A stretch of DNA of 64,000 nt from a virus, in the IMG/VR virus record IMGVR_UViG_3300021424_000003, positions 1 through 64,000 of that record, one strand, 5' to 3'. Of this stretch, positions 7,812 to 15,651 are shown piece by piece. Position numbers and translations under genes: made by a program. The notes under the pieces are model-generated. The model made no database searches and was not told the origin of the DNA. It saw only the letters and a program-made list of their open reading frames with translations. Position 1 is the stretch's first letter, and each line of letters begins with the position of its first letter.

Positions 7812-9065
7812 ATGGCGCGTCAAAGGTTTGACACTGCACCCGAATTCAGGGTGGCTGACGACTCTGTTGTAATTCAACAGGTCGCTGGCTCGTCTGCGCC
7901 CCTACTTGAACTAAAAGACCACTCTGGTTCAACTTTAATCACCGTTCATTCGACAGGACAAATGACCGCAACGGTTGCTCCATCGTTTGTTTCTGCTTCA
8001 CTGACAGGAACACCGACCGCACCAACAGCGGCTGCTGGAACGAACACGACGCAGGTGGCGACTACCGAATTCGTGCGAACTGAGTTGTCTAATCTTGTCG
8101 ACGCCGCTCCATCTGCTCTCGACACTCTGAATGAACTTGCCGCAGCTCTTGGTGATGACGCAAACTTTGCGACAACAGTAACAAATGCGTTAGCAGACAA
8201 AGCACCTTTGAATTCGCCTGCTCTCACAGGCACGCCTACTGCCCCCAACCCAATCACTGGTGATAACAGTGCGCAAATCGCCACTACCGCGTTTGCTAAC
8301 GCTCTAGTCGAAGCATTTCTGCCTGCTGGAATGATTTCCCCATACGCTGGCTCTTCTGCACCAAGCGGGTGGCTGCTTTGTGCAGGTCAAACAGTTAGCA
8401 GGACTACATATTCGCGGCTTTTCTCCGCGCTTGGCACAACGTACAATATAGGAGAGGAAGCGGGTACTGATTTCCGTCTTCCAGACTTACGTGGGCGTAC
8501 AATCGCGGGTGTTGACAACATGGGCGGCTCGGCAGCATCGCGGCTGTCGTCTGCAACAATTTCAAGTGGTGCTGATGCGCTTGGGCGCGTTGGTGGCGCA
8601 GAAACGCACGTTTTGACAGAAGCCCAATTGGCTAGTCACACGCACGTTCAGAATTCTCATAATCACACTCAAAACGAGCACACGCACGCGAACGCTTTGA
8701 CTGGAAGCACGGTTTTTGCGTCCAGTAACCACACCCATCCTAGTCACGGCTCACTCCATGCAGCAGTTGGTGCGACCAACAGCGATGCTGGCAGAATTGC
8801 TTACATTGCAGGAGGTGTGTATGCCAACCCTTCTACATACTCAATTGTGGGTGGTGGTTTGGTAGTTGGCCAGAACTTTAACCACAATACCCCTGTTTAT
8901 GGAGACACTGGAGGAAACTCCGCAAACCTATCCGTAGGTCTTAGTAATGCAGGTCAAACTGCGACAAACCAAGCACAAACTGCAACCAACCAAAACACAG
9001 GCAGCAACTCTGCCCACAACAACGTGCAACCAACAATGGTTCTCAACTATATCATCAAGGCATAA
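7812..9065 (+). CDS. Tail fibre with phage tail collar domain
   Basis: 417 residues. The N-terminal half repeats that of the fibre at 6844. Residues about 172-240 form a phage tail collar domain: G-M-I-S-P-Y-A-G-S-S-A-P-S-G-W-L-L-C-A-G-Q, T-Y-S-R-L-F-S-A-L-G-T-T-Y and F-R-L-P-D-L-R-G-R. The remainder is rich in His, Asn and Thr with many H-T-H and N-H-T-H pairs, a pattern that in T4 gp12-like fibres coordinates metal ions along the fibre axis. It is likely a short or side fibre. The ATG directly follows the stop of the upstream small frame. Confidence 0.82.
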   Translation: MARQRFDTAPEFRVADDSVVIQQVAGSSAPLLELKDHSGSTLITVHSTGQMTATVAPSFVSASLTGTPTAPTAAAGTNTTQVATTEFVRTELSNLVDAAPSALDTLNELAAALGDDANFATTVTNALADKAPLNSPALTGTPTAPNPITGDNSAQIATTAFANALVEAFLPAGMISPYAGSSAPSGWLLCAGQTVSRTTYSRLFSALGTTYNIGEEAGTDFRLPDLRGRTIAGVDNMGGSAASRLSSATISSGADALGRVGGAETHVLTEAQLASHTHVQNSHNHTQNEHTHANALTGSTVFASSNHTHPSHGSLHAAVGATNSDAGRIAYIAGGVYANPSTYSIVGGGLVVGQNFNHNTPVYGDTGGNSANLSVGLSNAGQTATNQAQTATNQNTGSNSAHNNVQPTMVLNYIIKA

Positions 9066-9066
9066 C

Positions 9067-9402
9067 ATGTTTACACAAGAAGAACTGCATGAACTTAGCA
9101 TGATGGCGCAAGCAATTTGGGATTTGCGCCCCAACGCGACATGGGAATTGCCGCGCCCTGATTTTGATTCACTTGTTTGGAAAGATGAAGTTCAAACTAA
9201 ACCAGATTGGGCAGATGTTGAAGCGCGCATGGTCATCCTTAAAGAGGAATACGATGCGCGCGCATGGGTTCGAGAGCGCCTCGCGGCATACCCTTCTATT
9301 GCCGACCAACTAGACCTCATTTACCATGGCGGTATTGATGCATGGCGTGAGACAATTAAAGAAATCAAGACTCGTATCCCGAAGCCTGAAGAGTCGATTT
9401 AG
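9067..9402 (+). CDS. XkdW-like tail accessory / fibre assembly protein
   Basis: 111 residues; I place the start at the ATG one base after the fibre stop. The N-terminus carries W-E-L-P-R-P-D-F-D-S-L-V-W-K-D-E. The C-terminus carries R-L-A-A-Y-P-S-I-A-D-Q-L-D-L-I-Y-H-G-G and then W-R-E-T-I-K, ending in I-P-K-P. The Y-P-S-I-x-D-Q-L-D-x-x-Y-H signature is a widespread phage structural or fibre-assembly motif (XkdW-like). It presumably assists or caps the collar-domain fibre encoded just upstream. Confidence 0.65.
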   Translation: MFTQEELHELSMMAQAIWDLRPNATWELPRPDFDSLVWKDEVQTKPDWADVEARMVILKEEYDARAWVRERLAAYPSIADQLDLIYHGGIDAWRETIKEIKTRIPKPEESI

Positions 9403-9416
9403 GTGATGAGGTAGTT

Positions 9417-10880
9417 ATGCCGTTTCAACATAAACGCTTAGTTGGGCCGCTTGCACTGACAACAAGTTCAACGCTTGTGTATACAGTGCCTGCGAGCAAG
9501 ACATCAATCGTGAAGCAGGTTGTAGTCGCGAATACGACTGGTAGTTCTGCCACGTTTACTTTGCGCATTGGGGCTAGTACTGCGTTGTTTAATGCGGTTA
9601 CTGTTGCCGCTAACGATTCCCTTCTGATTAATTTGTCGCAAGTTTTGGAGACTACTGAGACTCTTTATGCTTCTGCTTCGGCAAACACAACTTTGAATCT
9701 GACAATTTCTGGTGTCGAGAATGATGGTCCGCTAGAACCGACAGAGACATACATTGCGGACAATGCAATAACAACCCCTAAATTATCAAATGCTTCTGTC
9801 ACAACAGATAAGTTAGCAGCAGATGCTGTTACAACAGCCAAAATTGCTAATAATGCTATTACACAAGCAAAACTTAGCACAGATGTTCCGTTAAGTGGAA
9901 TGAGGAATGTGCTGATAAACGGCGGGTTTGATGTTTGGCAACGCACCACTAGCAGCGAGTATTCGGCATCCCTATCAACCGCCGAATGGAAAGCCCCAGA
10001 CCGTTGGTGGACAGCCCAATTAGCAACAGCAAGCACTTTGATTGTCGAGCGTAAACCTGCCGATACAACAAACTTCAACTACGGTTGCCGTGTCCAACGA
10101 AAATCTCTCCAGACAGGAACTGGCACAATTTATTTCGGGCAAACGCTAGAAAGCGTTACGTCAAAAGCGTGTGCCGGAAAGCAAGTTACGTTGTCTTTCT
10201 ATGTAAAAAAGGGGGCCAATGCCCCTTCAACATTTGATGCCGTTGTCTACGGCGGGAAAGGGACAGACCAAACATCTGGTGCATTATTCTCAACGGGCTT
10301 TACGAGCGGGGCAAATTTGCTGTCGCAGACTGTTACGCCGACCACAACTATGACGAGGTACATCTACACGTTTGCTGTGGACAGCACCTATACCCAGTTG
10401 GCTCTTTGGTTTAAGTGGACACCTTCTGGTACAGCGGGTGCAGATGAGTGGTTCCAGTTTGAGGGTGTCCAATTGGAGCAAGGCACTCAGCCGACCCCGT
10501 TTGAGCAACGCCCTATCGGTGTTGAACTAGCACTCTGCCAGCGGTATTATCAAATGATTGTGTCTGGAAATAGCAAATCAATTGCACATGCTTATATGGC
10601 ATCTACAACTGCATGGGAATCTATAATTAACCTACCTGTCCCCATGCGCTCGGCGGCGACTATTGATTTAGCAACAACGGTTGGTGGAGCTCAATATTTT
10701 GGCGTATACGTAAACAATTTTGAACATAGCATTAACGCTATTCCTAACTCGGATTTTGCTTCGGCAGATAGATTTAGGGTGTATGGAGTAATAGTTGGCT
10801 CAACCAGTACAGCTGGTGCATCGGGAATGTTTTATACCAGAAACGCCGCTGCACGCTTAGCGGTTTCAGCGGAGTTGTGA
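9417..10880 (+). CDS. Tail fibre protein with CQRYY-type C-terminal module
   Basis: 487 residues. Residues 1-105 form a beta domain also found, diverged, in the genes at 12423, 12921 and on the other strand at 23387 (K-Q-V-V-V-A-N-T-T-G-S-S-A-T-F then L-I-N-L-S-Q-V-L). Residues 115-165 are an alpha-helical linker of I-T-T-P-K-L / V-T-T-A-K-I repeats. From about 165 the protein has N-V-L-I-N-G-G-F-D-V-W-Q-R, a jelly-roll type module with S-F-Y-V-K-K-G, and E-L-A-L-C-Q-R-Y-Y before a 100-residue tip. About 60 bases of its linker (from 9846) are repeated almost exactly at 11080 in the next fibre gene. Confidence 0.78.
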   Translation: MPFQHKRLVGPLALTTSSTLVYTVPASKTSIVKQVVVANTTGSSATFTLRIGASTALFNAVTVAANDSLLINLSQVLETTETLYASASANTTLNLTISGVENDGPLEPTETYIADNAITTPKLSNASVTTDKLAADAVTTAKIANNAITQAKLSTDVPLSGMRNVLINGGFDVWQRTTSSEYSASLSTAEWKAPDRWWTAQLATASTLIVERKPADTTNFNYGCRVQRKSLQTGTGTIYFGQTLESVTSKACAGKQVTLSFYVKKGANAPSTFDAVVYGGKGTDQTSGALFSTGFTSGANLLSQTVTPTTTMTRYIYTFAVDSTYTQLALWFKWTPSGTAGADEWFQFEGVQLEQGTQPTPFEQRPIGVELALCQRYYQMIVSGNSKSIAHAYMASTTAWESIINLPVPMRSAATIDLATTVGGAQYFGVYVNNFEHSINAIPNSDFASADRFRVYGVIVGSTSTAGASGMFYTRNAAARLAVSAEL

Positions 10881-10993
10881 TGTACAGGATTTCGACAGAC
10901 CCAATTAGTGGTTCGCAATCCGTAGTGCTTGTTGAGGCAACGTGGTGGATTCCAATGGATGAAGCCAACTCCGACATTAGTTATAATGGATAA
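10880..10993 (+). CDS. Truncated copy of the tiny WIPxDEAN / NTPEPWE protein
   Basis: 37 residues beginning at the last base of the upstream fibre gene (TGATG). It keeps W-W-I-P-M-D-E-A-N, matching W-I-P-C-D-E-A-N of the small gene at 6526, but stops at D-I-S-Y-N-G before the conserved W-L-A-E-G-N-T-P-E-P-W-E end. It occupies the same position relative to a fibre gene as its full-length relatives. I read it as a paralogue that lost its C-terminus by recombination when the next fibre gene was inserted. Confidence 0.5.
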   Translation: MYRISTDPISGSQSVVLVEATWWIPMDEANSDISYNG

Positions 10994-10995
10994 AT

Positions 10996-12105
10996 ATGAC
11001 CGGTATTAGACGAATATCAGATTTAGGAACACAGGGTGTTAAGACTATTCTTGATGGCTCTGTACAGACAGCTGACATAGCTAATAATGCTGTTACACAA
11101 GCAAAACTTAGCACAGATGTGCCATTAAGTGGGATGCGTAACAACATCATCAACGGTGATTTTAAAATCAACCAACGGCAATTGTTGTCACGCTCCACCA
11201 CGGGGTATCTCCATGACCGTTGGAGACTTGAGTGCGCCGGAGGCTCCACCACATATAGCACTCAGGCGTTTACTCTGGGAAATGAAATATCTGGTTTTGA
11301 ACCAGCAAACTTTGCTCAATTAGCAGTTTCCGGTCAATCATCGGCAAGTCATTATTCTGTTTTGCACCAATATATTGAAGGCGTTAGGACGTTCGCTGGA
11401 CAGACGGTTACTGTGTCTTTTTATGCAAGAGCAACATCTGGCACGCCGAAAATTTCTCTTGAGTTAGCTCAATACTTTGGGACAGGAGGTTCACCTTCTA
11501 ACACTGTAAATACAAATGGAGGAATTGTGACTTTGTCAACAACATGGTCACGATACTCATTGACTGTTGCAGTCCCCTCTATTAGCGGGAAAACTGTAGG
11601 GTCAGTTGACGATGCACTGATAGTTCAATTTTGGCTTTCAGGTGGGAGCGACTACTCAGCAAGAATAAATTCTATGGGGATACAGAACAGCACTTTTCAA
11701 ATTTGGGGAATACAAGCCGAACCAAACGTTCAGGCCACACCTCTAGAAATCAGGCCACACGCTTTGGAGTTGCAACTGTGCCAAAGGTATTACTACGAGT
11801 TGCGAGGTTGGGGCTTCGACGATGGGTTGTGTCAAGGACATTACTACTCCACTACGCAGTTGTGGTGCGTCATCCAGCATCCAGTGCAGATGAGGAAAGG
11901 GCCGGTTTTTGCCCTGGCTAACGGGGTTTACAACGCCTATGCAATATCGCAAGGGAACCCAGTGACGACAGCGGCTCAGTATTCTGGCACGCCACAAACA
12001 TCTACAGTGTATTTTTCTGTTTTAAACGCTCGCACCCATGGTGTAGGTGGGTGGATTGCTACCGCTGCTGGAATTATGTATTTCAATTCGGAGTATTTTG
12101 GATGA
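10996..12105 (+). CDS. Tail fibre protein with CQRYY-type C-terminal module
   Basis: 369 residues. It lacks the N-terminal beta domain of its neighbour and begins almost directly with the alpha-helical linker (A-D-I-A-N-N-A-V-T-Q-A-K-L-S-T-D), which matches the gene at 9417 at the DNA level. It continues with N-N-I-I-N-G-D-F-K-I-N-Q-R, S-F-Y-A-R-A-T-S-G, and E-L-Q-L-C-Q-R-Y-Y-Y. Without its own anchor it may be an adaptor-bound tip or a product of a recombination that separated anchor from tip. The stop forms an ATGA overlap with the next small gene. Confidence 0.72.
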   Translation: MTGIRRISDLGTQGVKTILDGSVQTADIANNAVTQAKLSTDVPLSGMRNNIINGDFKINQRQLLSRSTTGYLHDRWRLECAGGSTTYSTQAFTLGNEISGFEPANFAQLAVSGQSSASHYSVLHQYIEGVRTFAGQTVTVSFYARATSGTPKISLELAQYFGTGGSPSNTVNTNGGIVTLSTTWSRYSLTVAVPSISGKTVGSVDDALIVQFWLSGGSDYSARINSMGIQNSTFQIWGIQAEPNVQATPLEIRPHALELQLCQRYYYELRGWGFDDGLCQGHYYSTTQLWCVIQHPVQMRKGPVFALANGVYNAYAISQGNPVTTAAQYSGTPQTSTVYFSVLNARTHGVGGWIATAAGIMYFNSEYFG

Positions 12106-12278
12106 TGTATTTTTACAACGATGTTGAATTTTTGGGAAATGTGAAACGCCTTGTGTGCTACAAGAACGATGACGGTTTGGATTGCTGGCTTCCTGATGGG
12201 GAAGCCAATGTGTATTACCAGCAGTGGGTTGCTGAAGGCAACACACCCGAACCGTGGGAGGCCCCTGATGCCGATTAG
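12102..12278 (+). CDS. Tiny fibre-associated protein ending WVAEGNTPEPWE (copy 2)
   Basis: 58 residues from the ATGA overlap with the upstream fibre (an ATG three bases later is also possible). It contains C-W-L-P-D-G-E-A-N and ends Q-W-V-A-E-G-N-T-P-E-P-W-E-A-P-D-A-D, almost the same end as the genes at 6526 and 14329, while the first 30 residues differ. The last bases (ATGCCGATTAG) again carry the start of a following frame. Confidence 0.65.
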   Translation: MMYFYNDVEFLGNVKRLVCYKNDDGLDCWLPDGEANVYYQQWVAEGNTPEPWEAPDAD

Positions 12279-12378
12279 TTCGTTCTCCGCTCCGTCCGCG
12301 ATGGAACGGGTCGGCAGGGGTGCTACTATATCCGCGTTTACGGATACGGGAACTAGGAGCCAGCATGAGTGCGTCTAG
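12268..12378 (+). pseudogene. Short frame from the conserved ATGCCGATT junction, probable fibre remnant
   Basis: From the ATG inside the end of the previous gene a 36-residue frame runs to a TGA at 12378. It begins M-P-I-S-S-F-S-A-P-S-A, resembling the start of the fibre at 13277 (M-P-I-S-S-A-L-G-S-S-A). At the equivalent junctions at 6680 and 14492 a longer fibre-like gene follows. Here the frame closes at once, so I take it as the decayed start of a lost fibre gene. Confidence 0.4.
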
Positions 12379-12436
12379 CGTAAATCGAGGACTCCGCCCA
12401 GGGGTGAGCACAAGGAGTAGTAATGGCTTTCACTGA
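12365..12436 (+). pseudogene. Short GLRPGV-type frame, probable fibre N-terminal remnant
   Basis: A 23-residue frame with S-S-V-N-R-G-L-R-P-G-V-S-T-R-S-S. It matches the head of the fibre at 15091 (S-S-N-A-T-G-L-R-P-G-V-C-T-S-S) but stops after 23 codons, overlapping the start of the next gene at 12423. It shows that another copy of this fibre head once stood here. Confidence 0.4.
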
Positions 12437-12920
12437 GAAAAGACTGTTTAATAGTGGTGTTGCTAGTCCGCTTGCATTGACAGCTAATACTGATACGACC
12501 ATTTACACCTGTCCGACGAGTCAGACGACGACTACTATTCTTAAACAAATTGTGATGACTAACACTGGGGCGTCTTCGACAACGTTTTCAATATCCCTAG
12601 TTCCATCTGGTGGTTCCGTTCAAACGTCAAATAGAATATTCAATAGCGTGTCAATCGCGTCTAATGAAACAATTATTCTAGATGTCTCGCAAATCTTGAC
12701 ATCTGGTGACTTCATTTCTGCTCTTGCTGGTGCATCTGGTGTGAATATCACTATGTCTGGCGTAGAAAACGCCGGCGGAATGGTTATCTCGGGCTTGGCT
12801 GACAGTGCGGTCACGACGGCAAAAATTGCTAATAGCAACGTCACAGCGGCTAAACTAGGTCCAGACGCTTTTATAGCCAACAATCAGGCTGGCGCAATAG
12901 TTCTTATGGAGATGATGTAA
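12423..12920 (+). CDS. Fibre N-terminal beta domain protein with helical linker
   Basis: 165 residues. Residues 1-118 are the same beta domain that begins the fibre at 9417 (F-T-E-K-R-L then L-K-Q-I-V-M-T-N-T-G-A and I-I-L-D-V-S-Q-I-L). It then has a short A-V-T-T-A-K-I-A-N-S-N-V-T-A-A-K-L linker and stops soon after. It is thus an anchor plus linker without a tip, complementary to the anchorless fibre at 10996. It may be a separate anchoring subunit or a fibre cut short. The next gene starts on the following base. Confidence 0.6.
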   Translation: MAFTEKRLFNSGVASPLALTANTDTTIYTCPTSQTTTTILKQIVMTNTGASSTTFSISLVPSGGSVQTSNRIFNSVSIASNETIILDVSQILTSGDFISALAGASGVNITMSGVENAGGMVISGLADSAVTTAKIANSNVTAAKLGPDAFIANNQAGAIVLMEMM

Positions 12921-13277
12921 ATGGCTACCGGGGACAGAACAGAAACACGAGTACTAGGTCCAGTAGAACTACCGACAACACCTGGACTCATCAATGGCAA
13001 CCCGAGCAACGCCGTCGCTGCGAGCCGTGTTTGGGTTGTAAAGCAAATTGCCCTATGTAATAGAACGGGAACAGACGCGCTTGTGTACCTTGCCCTAGCC
13101 CCAAACGGTGTCTCCATTGCAAACAGCCACTACTTCATGTGGGCGCTCCCTATTGCCGCCTCTGACACCCTGGTTCTTGATACGGGAATTGTGATGGTAA
13201 CTGGCGACCAGTTTTATGGATATGCCGACCGTGCTGGTGTGAATATCATTGTTAATGGTTGGGTGAAAGAAGTCTAA
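12921..13277 (+). CDS. Small beta-domain protein of the fibre array
   Basis: 118 residues with a pattern related to the anchor domains at 9417 and 12423: V-V-K-Q-I-A-L-C-N-R-T-G-T-D-A-L-V-Y-L-A-L-A-P, D-T-L-V-L-D-T-G-I-V, then G-Y-A-D-R-A-G-V-N-I-I-V-N-G. There is no linker or tip. The stop overlaps the ATG of the next fibre by one base, so it is probably translated together with it and may supply the anchor that the next protein lacks. Confidence 0.6.
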   Translation: MATGDRTETRVLGPVELPTTPGLINGNPSNAVAASRVWVVKQIALCNRTGTDALVYLALAPNGVSIANSHYFMWALPIAASDTLVLDTGIVMVTGDQFYGYADRAGVNIIVNGWVKEV

Positions 13278-14332
13278 TGCCTATATCATCTGCTTTAGGT
13301 TCGTCTGCGTTGCTGCCTGCTGGCCTCGGGTTTCGTAACAAAATCATCAACGGCGGGTTTGATATCTGGCAACGTGGTACGTCGTCGTTCACGACAAACG
13401 GCGCATATACGGCAGACCGCTGGGTGATGAATTTGACGGGAACTGGGACAGCGCAAACTGTTAGCCAGGTTGCCTTTACCGCTGGCAACCCAATCTCTAA
13501 CCAAGAACCGGCTTATCACATTCGCAATGCTGTAACCGGTGGTTCTGGCACATCTTCGCTTGTTGTGTTGACGCAAAAAATTGAGGATGTCAGAACGTGT
13601 GCGGGCCAGCCTGTTACGGTTTCTTTTTGGGCGAAGGTGACAAGCGGAACAGCCAACCTTGGTCTTGACTTGTACCAGGAGTTTGGGTCGGGTGGTTCGG
13701 CAACTGTTGGCGGTATCGGTGCGCAGAAGTTTGCGTTGACAACTTCGTGGCAGCGGTTTACGGCACTTATCAACGTGTCATCTATTAGTAGCAAAACAAT
13801 TGGGACCAACAATTTTCTTGCTTGCCGTTTTTGGTTTTCGAGTGGCTCTGATTACAACTCGCTGAATAATTCGCTTGGCATCCAGTCTGCGACTTTTGAT
13901 ATTTGGGGTGTGCAGGTTGAGCAGAACTATCAGCCGACCCCGTTTGAACAACGCCCTTTTGCTGTTGAAGTTTCTTTATGCCAACGCTACTTTAGCAAAT
14001 CATTTCAATTAGAAACAGCGCCCGTAAATGGGAATGGTACTGGTGATAATACAGGAAATAATCTTGTTGTATGGGCACCAACTGTTGGCAATTCTTATTC
14101 AGCAGCAATTAAATTTCCAGTAAGGATGCGTAGAACTCCTGACATCACACTCTATAATGCCGAGACATCAACACCTAACACATGGAGTGTATACAACAGT
14201 TCTGGTTCAATAAATAACTCGTATTCTGTAGTAGTTGGAACTCGTAATGAAATATCTGTATTGGTTTACGCTACATCTATTACAACTATCACTGTTTCTA
14301 ACGGAGCATGGTCAGCGAGTGCGGAATTATGA
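13277..14332 (+). CDS. Tail fibre tip protein with CQRYF-type C-terminal module
   Basis: 351 residues from the ATG in the TAATG overlap. It starts M-P-I-S-S-A-L-G and within 20 residues enters the receptor-binding-like module: N-K-I-I-N-G-G-F-D-I-W-Q-R-G, A-D-R-W, S-F-W-A-K-V-T-S-G, and E-V-S-L-C-Q-R-Y-F, followed by a variable tip of about 110 residues. As with the gene at 10996 it has no anchor of its own and is preceded by a separate anchor-like small protein. The stop forms an ATGA overlap with the tiny gene behind it. Confidence 0.72.
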   Translation: MPISSALGSSALLPAGLGFRNKIINGGFDIWQRGTSSFTTNGAYTADRWVMNLTGTGTAQTVSQVAFTAGNPISNQEPAYHIRNAVTGGSGTSSLVVLTQKIEDVRTCAGQPVTVSFWAKVTSGTANLGLDLYQEFGSGGSATVGGIGAQKFALTTSWQRFTALINVSSISSKTIGTNNFLACRFWFSSGSDYNSLNNSLGIQSATFDIWGVQVEQNYQPTPFEQRPFAVEVSLCQRYFSKSFQLETAPVNGNGTGDNTGNNLVVWAPTVGNSYSAAIKFPVRMRRTPDITLYNAETSTPNTWSVYNSSGSINNSYSVVVGTRNEISVLVYATSITTITVSNGAWSASAEL

Positions 14333-14502
14333 AAAAGTATTTTATAACCAATTCTGACCCTTTGTGCGGTATTAGTGTTGCTCGTCTTGATGATGACGGA
14401 ATAATTACATGGCTTGGCGTCCCAAATGAGGATTTAGAATACCAAGAATGGCTCGCCGCTGGCAACACACCCGAACCGTGGGAGGCCCCTGATGCCGATT
14501 AA
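14329..14502 (+). CDS. Tiny fibre-associated protein ending WLAAGNTPEPWE (copy 3)
   Basis: 57 residues from the ATGA overlap. The N-terminal half (K-Y-F-I-T-N-S-D-P-L-C-G) is unlike the other copies. The end, Y-Q-E-W-L-A-A-G-N-T-P-E-P-W-E-A-P-D-A-D, is shared almost exactly. It overlaps the next fibre gene by 11 bases within ATGCCGATTAA. Confidence 0.65.
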   Translation: MKKYFITNSDPLCGISVARLDDDGIITWLGVPNEDLEYQEWLAAGNTPEPWEAPDAD

Positions 14503-15094
14503 CAATTACATAGCGTCCTCTGCCATTGCTAAACCAGGAGTATGTACTAGTACTACTCGTCCTGCTAGTCCTTATGAGGGTCAGTTTATTTACGAAACAG
14601 ATACAAGCAAAACATTGTTGTGGACTGGTTCTTTATGGGTTACTCAAAATTGGGCTGGTCAATGTGCATTTTCGGCGTATAACCCAAGCAATATACAAAT
14701 TTGTAGTAGCGGAACATCAACAAACGTTTTATACCCATATACAGAAAGATATGACCTAGGAAGCAACTTTAATGCAACTACTGGAGTTTTTACTGCTCCA
14801 GTTTATGGTGTCTATTCTTTTTCTATTGTTTTGCACGCAATGGGAATCTCTGCCAGTACTGATTTCCTTTTCGTTAATATGACTGGCAACATTAACGTTG
14901 AGTTTATGGTCGTTTCGGGAACTAGTAATGAAAATTATAATACTAGTGGACAAGGAACACTTTCCACAGTTTTGAACGCTGGAGAAGTAGTGGGGCCACC
15001 AACTGTTGGGACAAACACAGCACAAGGTGCGGCGTACTGGCGTGGTGGAAATACTTTTAATAGTTTTACTGGAATGTTGGTGCGCCCACTATGA
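14492..15094 (+). CDS. Fibre protein with C1q-like C-terminal domain
   Basis: 200 residues. Residues 1-50 have the head pattern shared with the next gene: K-P-G-V-C-T-S-T-T-R-P, then G-Q-F-I-Y-E-T-D-T and L-W-T-G-S-L-W-V. Residues 57-200 look like a C1q/TNF-type jelly-roll, with F-S-A-Y near its start, the diagnostic Y-D-L-G-S-N-F-N-A-T-T-G-V-F-T-A-P-V then Y-G-V-Y-S-F, and a closing N-S-F-T-G-M-L-V. C1q-like trimers are used by some phages as receptor-binding tips. It overlaps the next gene by four bases (ATGA). Confidence 0.72.
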   Translation: MPINNYIASSAIAKPGVCTSTTRPASPYEGQFIYETDTSKTLLWTGSLWVTQNWAGQCAFSAYNPSNIQICSSGTSTNVLYPYTERYDLGSNFNATTGVFTAPVYGVYSFSIVLHAMGISASTDFLFVNMTGNINVEFMVVSGTSNENYNTSGQGTLSTVLNAGEVVGPPTVGTNTAQGAAYWRGGNTFNSFTGMLVRPL

Positions 15095-15651
15095 CCATTT
15101 CATCTAACGCTACAGGACTAAGACCGGGGGTCTGTACGTCGTCTACTAGGCCGAGCAACCCGTTTACGGGGCAGATTATCTACGAGACTGACACGGGTTA
15201 TCTGCGTGTGTGGGACGGTTCAGCGTGGGACTACCTCAGCCAGTCTGCGGATAACACGGCTGCGTTACGCCCAGCGGCAGGTCTGATTGGCACGGTGGCT
15301 AATTGGGCAAGCAACACTAAAACTGTTAGTTCGGCATCTCCAACAGTTGACTTGTATGACCAAACCTTGAATTTGGTCGGTGGAAGAAATTACAAATTGA
15401 ACTGGTCTTTTGACGTATTCCATTCTGCTGCCGTTACATGGTTTCTATATGTTTACGTCAACACTGTGTTTACGGGGACGTTGGCATTTTCTAACTCGTA
15501 CCAAATTGGTACATCGTGGATTTACCCAAATACCACTACGTCATCAAAACGCATACAACTTAGGGCGTCGTACAACTCGGGGGCTGGAACCGCCTATTTT
15601 GGAAGTTTGGCAATAGGTGGTGTGTGGCTTGAGGACGTCGGTCCTACGTGA
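15091..15651 (+). CDS. Fibre protein with GLRPGVCTSSTRP head
   Basis: 186 residues. The head (G-L-R-P-G-V-C-T-S-S-T-R-P, Q-I-I-Y-E-T-D-T-G-Y and V-W-D-G-S-A-W) is the second copy of the module that starts the previous gene. The C-terminal 110 residues form a separate beta domain not shared with it, with Y-K-L-N-W-S-F-D-V and A-Y-F-G-S-L-A-I-G-G-V-W-L. It is the last full-length member of the array. Its stop overlaps a GTG of a very short frame (GTGA). Confidence 0.68.
   Translation: MTISSNATGLRPGVCTSSTRPSNPFTGQIIYETDTGYLRVWDGSAWDYLSQSADNTAALRPAAGLIGTVANWASNTKTVSSASPTVDLYDQTLNLVGGRNYKLNWSFDVFHSAAVTWFLYVYVNTVFTGTLAFSNSYQIGTSWIYPNTTTSSKRIQLRASYNSGAGTAYFGSLAIGGVWLEDVGPT

Noticed and set aside
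437-15651. Diversity-generating retroelement acting on fibre genes
   Set aside because: No reverse transcriptase and no template/variable repeat with adenine-specific changes were seen; the repeats fit ordinary duplication.
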